Below, piece after piece: positions 17,308 to 24,288 of a DNA stretch of 24,288 nucleotides. Position 1 is the stretch's first letter, and each line of letters begins with the position of its first letter. The translations under genes and the position numbers were made by a program. The DNA comes from an uncultured Actinomycetes bacterium (GTDB lineage Bacteria > Actinomycetota > Actinomycetes > Nanopelagicales > Nanopelagicaceae), in NCBI GenBank assembly GCA_903893085.1, contig CAITKS010000121.1, forward strand, positions 1 to 24,288. The letters run 5' to 3'. The notes beneath the pieces are model-generated. The model was not told the origin of the DNA. It ran no database searches and saw only the letters and a list, made by a program, of their open reading frames with translations.

Positions 17308-20300
17308 ATGGCCCTTCCATCTAATTATCCAGCACGTGTTGGTCTTTACGACCCAGCAAACGAGCATGATGCATGCGGCGTTGCGATGGTTGCCACGCTA
17401 AATAAAATTGCAACACACGAAATTGTTGATAAAGCACTTACCGCACTTCGAAATCTTGAACACCGTGGCGCTTCTGGCGCAGAACCAGATAGCGGTGACG
17501 GCGCAGGAATTTTGATTCGAGTCCCAGATGCTTTTTATCGAGCCGTTGTAGATTTTGATCTTCCCGCCGAAGGTTCTTATGCCACTGGAATTGCATTTGT
17601 TGCGCAAAGTGCAGAGGTTCGCAGTGAGATTGCAAAGATCGTGGCCCAAGAAGGTCTTGTACTTTTAGGTTGGCGTGATCTTCCGGTTAATTCAACTTCA
17701 CTTGGTAAGACAGCACTTTCTGTGATGCCAAAGTTTGAACAGATTTTCATATCTGGAAAGAATAACGAAACCGGAATTGCTTTAGATCGCTTAGCTTTCT
17801 GCCTACGCAAACGCGCCGAACATAGCCTTGAACTTTATTTCCCATCTCTTTCATCACAAACAATTGTCTATAAAGGCATGCTCACAACTGGGCAACTTGA
17901 AGAGTTTTTCCCTGACTTAAGTGACGAACGCGTTGTATCTCCTCTAGCGCTTGTGCATTCGCGTTTTTCTACTAATACATTTCCGTCATGGCCACTTGCA
18001 CACCCATACCGCTTTATCGCACACAACGGTGAAATCAATACCGTAAAGGGAAATAGAAATTGGATGCGTGCCCGCGAGTCACTTCTTGCCAGTGAGTTAA
18101 TTCCTGGTGATCTAAGTCGCCTGTTCCCAATCGTTGAAATGTCTGGCAGCGATTCAGCATCATTTGATGAAGTTCTTGAACTTCTCTATTTGGGCGGTCG
18201 TTCTTTGCCGCATGCAGTTTTGATGATGATTCCCGAAGCTTGGGAGAATCACACAACCATGTCGCAGAAGCGTCGTGATTTCTATGCATTTCACGCATCT
18301 CTTATGGAGCCGTGGGATGGTCCTGCTTGTGTGACATTTACTGATGGCCATCATGTTGGTGCCGTTCTAGATCGCAACGGACTTCGTCCATCTCGTTTTT
18401 GGGTGACCGACGATGGAATAGTCGTGCTGGCATCAGAAGTTGGTGTTCTCGATTTCCCTGCAGAGAAAATTGTTCGCAAGGGTCGTCTGCAACCAGGCAA
18501 GATGTTTTTAGTTGATATCGAAGCAGGTCGAATCATCGAAGATGATGAGATCAAAGATTCACTAGCTGACAGCGCCCCATACGGAGAATGGCTTCACGCC
18601 GGCATGATTAAGTTGAGTGAGCTTCCATCTCGCGAACACATCGTCTATCCGCACTCATCCGTTGTTCGTCGCCAACGCGCATTTGGCTATACCGAAGAAG
18701 AGTTACGCATTCTTCTTACACCGATGGCCAAGAATGGAATGGAAGCCCTTGGTTCCATGGGAACCGATACTCCAATCGCAGCTTTGTCAGAGAAGCCACG
18801 TTTATTATTTGATTACTTCTCACAACTATTCGCACAAGTAACTAATCCACCACTTGATGCTATTCGTGAGGAATTGATCACTAGTCTGGGCGGTTCAATT
18901 GGTCCTGAACATAATTTGCTCGATCCAGGACCGGCATCTTGTCGTCAGATATCGCTAGCCTTCCCAGTTATCGATAATGATGAGTTATCAAAAATAATTC
19001 ACGTAAACGCTGATGACGATCATCCAGGGCTTGCCGCCTACGTTGTCCGTGGACTTTTTCCGGTTTCAGGCGATGGAAATACTCTTCATACCAGACTAGA
19101 AGAAATCAAGGTTGAAGTCTCTGAAGCAATTGCATCAGGTGCTCGCATCATCGTGCTCTCAGATCGAAACGGAGATGCAGAAGATTGTCCGATTCCTTCT
19201 CTTTTATTAACTGCAGCGGTTCACCATCATTTGATTCGTGAGAAGACTCGTACAAAAGTTGGACTAGTAGTCGAAGCAGGAGATGTACGCGAAGTTCACC
19301 ATGTTGCGCTCCTAATCGGATATGGCGCAGCGGCGGTAAATCCATATTTAGCGATGGAATCAGCGGAAGACCTAGTCTTGCAAGGAGTTATCACTGGAAT
19401 AACTCCCGAAAAGGCCGTCCGAAATGTGATCAAGAGCCTTGGTAAAGGTGTTCTCAAAGTTATGTCGAAGATGGGGATTTCAACAATTGCCTCTTACACC
19501 GGCGCACAAGTCTTTGAGGCGATCGGTTTGTCGCAAGAAGTTGTTGACGAATTTTTTGTAGGAACTACTTCACGCTTGGGTGGAATCAGCTTGGATTTAA
19601 TTGCTGAGGAAACTATCGCGCGACACCACATCGCTTATCCGCCAGGTGGAGAAATTCCAGGAAGCAAACGTCTGCCAATTGGCGGTGAATATCAGTGGCG
19701 TCGCGATGGTGAGCCACATTTATTTAATCCTGAAACTGTTTTCACTTTGCAGCATTCCACTAGATCAAAGCGTTATGACATCTTTAAGCGTTACACCAGC
19801 AAAGTTGATGAGCAGAGCAAAGCTTTAATGACCTTGCGTGGCCTCTTTACTTTCAAAGATGGGCAACGCCCAGCCATATCAATTGATGAAGTTGAACCGA
19901 TTTCTGAGATCGTTAAGCGTTTCTCAACCGGTGCTATGTCGTACGGATCTGTATCTCAAGAAGTTCACGAGACGCTTGCGATAGCAATGAATCGATTGGG
20001 TGCTAAGTCCAATACAGGCGAAGGCGGCGAAGATCCTGAGCGATTTATCCAAATGGAAAACGGTGATTCCAAGCGCAGCGCAATTAAGCAAGTTGCCAGC
20101 GGTCGATTTGGGGTAACAAGTAATTATTTAGTTAACGCCGATGATATTCAGATCAAGATCGCGCAAGGTGCAAAACCTGGCGAAGGTGGGCAGCTACCTG
20201 GTAACAAGGTTTATCCATGGATCGCAAAGGTTCGTTACTCGACCCCAGGCGTTGGATTGATTTCGCCTCCGCCACATCATGATATTTACTCCATTGAAGA

Positions 20301-21825
20301 TTTGGCGCAGTTAATTCACGATTTAAAGAATGCCAATAAAAACGCCCGTATTCACGTGAAATTAGTTGCCGAAGTTGGTGTCGGAACAGTTGCCGCCGGT
20401 GTATCTAAGGCGCATGCTGATGTTGTCTTAATCTCTGGCCATGATGGTGGAACCGGTGCGTCGCCACTTACATCACTCAAACACGCTGGTGCTCCTTGGG
20501 AGCTGGGTCTTGCCGAAACGCAACAGACTCTTCTACTAAACGGACTTCGTGATCGCATCGTTGTTCAAGCCGATGGTCAATTAAAAACTGGTCGCGACGT
20601 AGTTATTGCAGCGCTTCTTGGCGCCGAAGAATACGGTTTTGCAACTGCGCCACTAGTTGTTTCTGGTTGCGTAATGATGCGCGTTTGTCATTTGGATACC
20701 TGCCCGGTCGGAGTTGCAACACAAAACCCAGAATTGCGTAAGCGGTTCACTGGCAAACCAGAGTTCGTGGAAACATTCTTCGAATACATCGCCGAAGAAG
20801 TTCGCGAAATTTTGGCACAACTTGGGTTCAAGACAATGCAAGAAGCTATCGGACACGTCGAGTATCTAGATACTCGCGATGCGGTTAATCACTGGAAGGC
20901 CAGTGGATTAGATCTGGCACCTCTGTTGGTGCGACCTGATGTCGATTCACCTTTGCATCGCACTACGGTTCAAGATCATGGACTTGCTGCAGCCCTTGAT
21001 AATCAATTGATCGAACTCGCCGCTGCTGCGCTAGAAAAGGGCGAAGAAGTTCGGATTGATCTGCCAGTTAGAAACGTTAACCGCACTGTCGGAACAATGT
21101 TGGGTGCAGAGGTCACACGTCGCTATGGATCAGCGGGTCTACCAACAGGGACAATTGATGTAACTCTCCACGGATCAGCCGGCCAATCACTGGGCGCTTT
21201 CTTACCAAGTGGAGTAACCATTCGCCTTTATGGAGATAGCAATGACTACGTTGGTAAGGGAATTTCTGGCGGACGAGTTGTTGTACGTCCTGATGAGCGA
21301 GCCACATTTGCATCAAATGAAAATGTAATTGCTGGCAATGTCATCGGATACGGCGCAACTTCTGGTGAGATATTTATTCGCGGTTTAGTTGGCGAACGTT
21401 TCTGCGTACGAAACTCTGGTGCGACTGCAGTCGTTGAAGGAATTGGTGATCACGGTTGTGAATACATGACCGGTGGCGCAGTTGTTGTTTTAGGTCGCAT
21501 TGGCCGAAACTTTGCGGCAGGTATGTCAGGTGGTCGCGCATTTGTGCTTGATCTAAATCCAGCACTCGTTAACTCTGAGATGGTTGATATTTTGGCAATC
21601 CCCGAAGATCAAAAAGACACGTTAAAGGGTTATGTGTCAGCATTCCATGCAGATACAGGTTCTGAAATTGCAGCTGAATTGCTCAAGGATTGGCCCGCAT
21701 CGCTTGGCCGATTCTCGCTAGTAATGCCACGTGACTATGCGCGAGTATTGGCAGCGATTGAGCGAGCGACAAAGGATGGCTTACCAGTTGATCAATATGT
21801 AATGGAGGTTGCGGCTAATGGCTGA
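17308..21825 (+). CDS. gltB: Glutamate synthase (NADPH) large subunit
   Basis: Makes two glutamates from glutamine and 2-oxoglutarate with electrons supplied by GltD. 1505 aa, the normal length. A short propeptide precedes the class II amidotransferase nucleophile C23 in EHDACGVAM. The amidotransferase domain (to about 430) contains [19 protein letters not shown] and [15 protein letters not shown]. The central domain follows, then the FMN-binding synthase domain (about 850-1230) with [18 protein letters not shown] and [13 protein letters not shown]. The 3Fe-4S cluster cysteines are C1121, C1127 and C1132 in [16 protein letters not shown]. The C-terminal glycine-rich beta-helix (GXGXG) domain occupies about 1260-1450. 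The start is supported by AGGAG ten bases upstream. Its last 8 bases overlap gltD. Confidence 0.98.
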   Translation: MALPSNYPARVGLYDPANEHDACGVAMVATLNKIATHEIVDKALTALRNLEHRGASGAEPDSGDGAGILIRVPDAFYRAVVDFDLPAEGSYATGIAFVAQSAEVRSEIAKIVAQEGLVLLGWRDLPVNSTSLGKTALSVMPKFEQIFISGKNNETGIALDRLAFCLRKRAEHSLELYFPSLSSQTIVYKGMLTTGQLEEFFPDLSDERVVSPLALVHSRFSTNTFPSWPLAHPYRFIAHNGEINTVKGNRNWMRARESLLASELIPGDLSRLFPIVEMSGSDSASFDEVLELLYLGGRSLPHAVLMMIPEAWENHTTMSQKRRDFYAFHASLMEPWDGPACVTFTDGHHVGAVLDRNGLRPSRFWVTDDGIVVLASEVGVLDFPAEKIVRKGRLQPGKMFLVDIEAGRIIEDDEIKDSLADSAPYGEWLHAGMIKLSELPSREHIVYPHSSVVRRQRAFGYTEEELRILLTPMAKNGMEALGSMGTDTPIAALSEKPRLLFDYFSQLFAQVTNPPLDAIREELITSLGGSIGPEHNLLDPGPASCRQISLAFPVIDNDELSKIIHVNADDDHPGLAAYVVRGLFPVSGDGNTLHTRLEEIKVEVSEAIASGARIIVLSDRNGDAEDCPIPSLLLTAAVHHHLIREKTRTKVGLVVEAGDVREVHHVALLIGYGAAAVNPYLAMESAEDLVLQGVITGITPEKAVRNVIKSLGKGVLKVMSKMGISTIASYTGAQVFEAIGLSQEVVDEFFVGTTSRLGGISLDLIAEETIARHHIAYPPGGEIPGSKRLPIGGEYQWRRDGEPHLFNPETVFTLQHSTRSKRYDIFKRYTSKVDEQSKALMTLRGLFTFKDGQRPAISIDEVEPISEIVKRFSTGAMSYGSVSQEVHETLAIAMNRLGAKSNTGEGGEDPERFIQMENGDSKRSAIKQVASGRFGVTSNYLVNADDIQIKIAQGAKPGEGGQLPGNKVYPWIAKVRYSTPGVGLISPPPHHDIYSIEDLAQLIHDLKNANKNARIHVKLVAEVGVGTVAAGVSKAHADVVLISGHDGGTGASPLTSLKHAGAPWELGLAETQQTLLLNGLRDRIVVQADGQLKTGRDVVIAALLGAEEYGFATAPLVVSGCVMMRVCHLDTCPVGVATQNPELRKRFTGKPEFVETFFEYIAEEVREILAQLGFKTMQEAIGHVEYLDTRDAVNHWKASGLDLAPLLVRPDVDSPLHRTTVQDHGLAAALDNQLIELAAAALEKGEEVRIDLPVRNVNRTVGTMLGAEVTRRYGSAGLPTGTIDVTLHGSAGQSLGAFLPSGVTIRLYGDSNDYVGKGISGGRVVVRPDERATFASNENVIAGNVIGYGATSGEIFIRGLVGERFCVRNSGATAVVEGIGDHGCEYMTGGAVVVLGRIGRNFAAGMSGGRAFVLDLNPALVNSEMVDILAIPEDQKDTLKGYVSAFHADTGSEIAAELLKDWPASLGRFSLVMPRDYARVLAAIERATKDGLPVDQYVMEVAANG
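21804..21808 (+). promoter_or_regulatory. Ribosome-binding site that fixes the gltD start
   Basis: GGAGG inside the 3' end of gltB, nine bases before the ATG at 21818. This favours ATG 21818 over the in-frame TTG at 21809, which lies directly against the GGAGG and so cannot use it. Confidence 0.7.
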
Positions 21826-23272
21826 TCCAAGAGGATTTCTAACAACTCCACGAGAGTTACCAAAGCGTCGACCAATTGATGTGCGCATTCTTGATTGGCA
21901 CGAAGTCTATGAACCGCAAAGCCTTGAGCACCTGCAGAAACAAGCAGGACGCTGCATGGATTGCGGAATTCCTTTCTGTCACCAAGGTTGTCCGCTCGGC
22001 AATTTAATTCCGGAATGGAACGATTTAATGTGGCGCGGCGACAAAGAAGAAGCCATGGATCGGCTACATGCAACCAATAACTTCCCAGAATTTACTGGTC
22101 GACTCTGCCCGGCTCCATGTGAAACTGCATGCGTAATCGGAATTAACGCTGATGCCGTGACAATTAAGCAAGTTGAACTTCGAACTATTGAAGAAGCATT
22201 TGGAGCCGGCAATGTAAAACCTCTGCCGCCAGATCGCTTAACAGGAAAGACCATTGCAGTAATTGGCTCTGGTCCTGCAGGTTTAGCTGCGGCGCAACAG
22301 TTAACCCGTGCCGGACATACGGTTGCGGTGTATGAGCGCGCTGACAAAATCGGTGGCTTACTACGTTACGGAATTCCAGAATTTAAAATGGAGAAGAATG
22401 TTCTTGATCGCCGCCTGGATCAGATGGAGAAAGAGGGAACTCGTTTCCGCCCAGGTGTAAATGTCGGTGTTGAGATAACTGGCGCTGATCTACGTAAGAA
22501 ATATGACGCAATAGTTCTTGCAATTGGTGCCACACAATGGCGCGACTTACCAATCAAGGGCCGTGAAAATAAGGGTGTTTACCAAGCGATGGAATTTTTG
22601 CCTTGGGGAAATAAGCAGGCCCTTGGTGAGGTTACAAATCCAGATATTAACGTTGCGGGCAAACACGTGGTGATTCTTGGCGGGGGAGACACCGGGGCAG
22701 ATTGTCTCGGTACATCTATTCGTCAAGGAGCGGCAAGTGTTACTCAACTTGAGATCATGCCGCGCCCAACAGAAGAGCGACCAAGCGGACAACCTTGGCC
22801 GACTTACCCAATGATCTATCGCGTTTCATCTGCACATGAAGAACACGACAACCGAATCTTTGCAGTTAGCACTGAAGAATTTGTAGGCGACGGTAACGGG
22901 AATCTGAAAGCCCTAAAAATTGTGGAAACACAATTTGTAAATGGAAAGTTTGAGCCGGTTGCTGGCACTGAAAAAGAGCTACCTGCCGACTTTGTATTTC
23001 TAGCGATGGGATTCACCGGTCCAGAAAAATCTGTAATTCTTGAGCAACTAGAAGTTGAGTTAGATGAACGTGGAAATATCAAGCGAGATGAGAATTTCCA
23101 GAGCAGCGCTGAGGGGATCTTCGTTGCAGGGGATGCAGGTCGCGGACAATCTCTCATAGTCTGGGCGATTGCCGAAGGACGTTCTGCTGCAGCCGCAGTG
23201 GATCGTTATTTGGCAGGGGAGACACAACTTCCTGCACCAATCGAGCCGACAACTCGCCAATTAACGGTCTAA
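21818..23272 (+). CDS. gltD: Glutamate synthase (NADPH) small subunit
   Basis: Takes electrons from NADPH through FAD and two 4Fe-4S clusters and passes them to GltB. 484 aa from ATG 21818; MADPRGFL is the usual N-terminus. The N-terminal Fe-S domain has C46, C49, C54 and C58 ([19 protein letters not shown]) and C97, C101 and C105 ([10 protein letters not shown]). The FAD-binding GxGxxG is at 150-155 ([11 protein letters not shown]), and the NADPH-binding GGGDTG is at 288-293. The C-terminal [19 protein letters not shown] closes the FAD site. It overlaps the gltB stop by 8 bases, which fits the equal amounts of the two subunits needed. Confidence 0.98.
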   Translation: MADPRGFLTTPRELPKRRPIDVRILDWHEVYEPQSLEHLQKQAGRCMDCGIPFCHQGCPLGNLIPEWNDLMWRGDKEEAMDRLHATNNFPEFTGRLCPAPCETACVIGINADAVTIKQVELRTIEEAFGAGNVKPLPPDRLTGKTIAVIGSGPAGLAAAQQLTRAGHTVAVYERADKIGGLLRYGIPEFKMEKNVLDRRLDQMEKEGTRFRPGVNVGVEITGADLRKKYDAIVLAIGATQWRDLPIKGRENKGVYQAMEFLPWGNKQALGEVTNPDINVAGKHVVILGGGDTGADCLGTSIRQGAASVTQLEIMPRPTEERPSGQPWPTYPMIYRVSSAHEEHDNRIFAVSTEEFVGDGNGNLKALKIVETQFVNGKFEPVAGTEKELPADFVFLAMGFTGPEKSVILEQLEVELDERGNIKRDENFQSSAEGIFVAGDAGRGQSLIVWAIAEGRSAAAAVDRYLAGETQLPAPIEPTTRQLTV

Positions 23273-23297
23273 CTTCGAAGTAACTACTAAGCACAGA

Positions 23298-23303
23298 TAA
23301 GGT
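23298..23303 (+). promoter_or_regulatory. Leaderless promoter -10 element of pyk
   Basis: TAAGGT (TANNNT) with its last T exactly 7 bases before the pyk ATG at 23310. The 37-base spacer after gltD also contains the palindrome CTTCGAAG at 23273-23280, about where a -35 region would be. No Shine-Dalgarno sequence is needed if the mRNA starts at the ATG. Confidence 0.55.
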
Positions 23304-23309
23304 AAAGAC

Positions 23310-24288
23310 ATGCGCCGCGCCAAAATTGTTTGCACGATGGGTCCTGCAGTTGAATCTCCTGAAAAGGTAAAGGAGCTTATTGCCGCTGGCATGAATATGG
23401 CGCGCCTCAACCTTTCTCATGGTTCCTACGACGAGCATCAAGGGCGCCTTAATTTGGTTCGTGCCGCTGCAAAAGAGGCCGGTAAGCCAGTTGCAATCTT
23501 GGTGGATTTACAAGGTCCAAAGATTCGACTCGGACGATTTGCTGATGGCCCCCATGATCTTGCTCGCGGAGACATCTTCACCATAACTACAGATGAAATT
23601 TCAGGAACAAAAGAGCGCGTTGGAACTACTTACAAAGGCTTACCCGGTGATTGCAAAGCTGGTGACCGAATTCTTATCGACGATGGAAAAGTAACAGTTG
23701 AAGTTGTTGAAGTTAAAGGCAATGACGTCGTCACAAAGTGCATACAGCCAGGTGCTGTGAGCAATAATAAAGGAATCAACTTGCCTGGTGTCGCTGTGTC
23801 AGTGCCTGCGATGTCTGAAAAAGATGAAGATGATTTGCGTTGGGGGCTTCGAGCCGGAGCAGATTTTATTGCCCTCTCATTTGTTCGAAATGCCGCAGAT
23901 GTTAAAGATGTTCATGCAATTATGGACGAGGTTGGTATCCGCGTCCCTGTTATTGCAAAGATTGAAAAGCCGCAAGCGGTCGAAAACCTTGTCGAAATTG
24001 TTGCGGCATTTGATGGCATCATGGTTGCACGTGGCGATCTCGGTGTAGAGCTTCCAATAGAAGATGTACCTATGGTGCAGAAACGTTGCGTCGAACTTGC
24101 TCGCGATGCAGCAAAGCCAGTCATTGTTGCAACACAGATGCTTGATTCAATGATTAACAATTCATCTCCAACAAGAGCCGAAGCAACTGACTGCGCAAAT
24201 GCGGTTCTAGATGGAGCAGATGCTCTCATGCTCTCTGGAGAAACGTCCGTCGGAGATTTTGCAATTCAAGCAGTCGAAACTATGGCAC
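23310..24288 (+). CDS. pyk: Pyruvate kinase (3' partial)
   Basis: Transfers phosphate from phosphoenolpyruvate to ADP in the last step of glycolysis. The frame runs off the window after 326 codons, roughly the first two-thirds of a family of about 470 aa. Active-site residues are visible: R32, N34 and S36 in [12 protein letters not shown], the [12 protein letters not shown] strand, K217 in [15 protein letters not shown]243 in [12 protein letters not shown] and T275 in [27 protein letters not shown] is also conserved. The B domain, about residues 70-165, is present. The regulatory C-terminal domain lies outside, so allosteric control cannot be judged. The start is ATG at 23310, supported by [13 protein letters not shown], the usual N-terminus, and by the -10 box 7 bases upstream. 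Confidence 0.97.
   Translation, partial: MRRAKIVCTMGPAVESPEKVKELIAAGMNMARLNLSHGSYDEHQGRLNLVRAAAKEAGKPVAILVDLQGPKIRLGRFADGPHDLARGDIFTITTDEISGTKERVGTTYKGLPGDCKAGDRILIDDGKVTVEVVEVKGNDVVTKCIQPGAVSNNKGINLPGVAVSVPAMSEKDEDDLRWGLRAGADFIALSFVRNAADVKDVHAIMDEVGIRVPVIAKIEKPQAVENLVEIVAAFDGIMVARGDLGVELPIEDVPMVQKRCVELARDAAKPVIVATQMLDSMINNSSPTRAEATDCANAVLDGADALMLSGETSVGDFAIQAVETMA

Noticed and set aside
21809..21817. TTG start for gltD
   Set aside because: It directly abuts GGAGG, so it has no usable ribosome-binding site. ATG 21818 has proper spacing and gives the standard MADPRGFL start.
23273..23280. CTTCGAAG palindrome after gltD as a terminator
   Set aside because: It has no loop, so it cannot form a normal hairpin, and no T-tract follows; at most it could be a protein-binding site.
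1..24288. tRNA, rRNA, CRISPR array, insertion sequence, prophage or defence genes
   Set aside because: No repeats, transposase-like frames or RNA gene signatures were seen. Apart from 17146-17307, the gaps between genes are 41 bases or shorter.

Overview
The window is a gene-dense stretch of a bacterial chromosome. All genes lie on the + strand, there is one spacer over 100 bp, and many neighbours overlap by 1-8 bases. Gene content and order (rluD-dnaE, then hisD-C-B-H-priA-F-I, then trpE-trpC-trpB-trpA, then a MauE/DsbA pair, lgt, a VIT-family transporter, gltB-gltD and pyk) are typical of Actinobacteria. The HisA is clearly the actinobacterial PriA type. The base composition looks only moderate in GC by eye, far below Streptomyces or Mycobacterium. 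Together with the very short spacers and leaderless-looking promoters, this suggests a streamlined, low-GC actinobacterium such as the freshwater acI/Nanopelagicales group. That assignment is an inference; no marker such as rRNA is present.

Layout: 1-846, 3' part of an RluD-type pseudouridine synthase (its 5' end lies outside the window). 866-4399, replicative polymerase DnaE1 with a complete PHP metal site. 4441-9928, histidine operon. 9925-14371, tryptophan genes, joined to the histidine genes by a 4-base overlap and including a 57-residue membrane protein at 11410-11583 in the place of the usual trp-operon membrane protein. 14368-16399, a membrane MauE/DoxX-like protein, a DsbA-like thiol oxidoreductase and Lgt. 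16423-17145, VIT1/CCC1-family metal transporter. 17146-17307, the only sizeable spacer, with a hairpin after the transporter gene and a structured gltB leader. 17308-23272, glutamate synthase large and small subunits. 23310-24288, pyruvate kinase, cut off by the window end.

How they fit together: the his and trp genes make two amino acids that both draw on PRPP. No trpF is seen, and PriA is expected to do both the HisA and TrpF isomerisations. hisG, hisE, hisN, trpD and trpG are not in the window. GltBD supplies glutamate, the amino donor for HisC; glutamine feeds HisH and the anthranilate synthase amidotransferase. The MauE-DsbA-Lgt block serves the cell envelope.

Regulation: four genes (hisD, trpB, the VIT gene, pyk) have a TANNNT hexamer whose last T is exactly 7 bases before the start codon, the position expected for leaderless transcription. 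gltB is the exception, with a leader of about 95 nt that can form two hairpins, the second ending directly against the Shine-Dalgarno sequence. I saw no tRNA, rRNA, CRISPR array, insertion sequence or minus-strand gene. The window is mostly conserved core metabolism; the gltB leader and the shortened trp-operon membrane protein are the least ordinary items.
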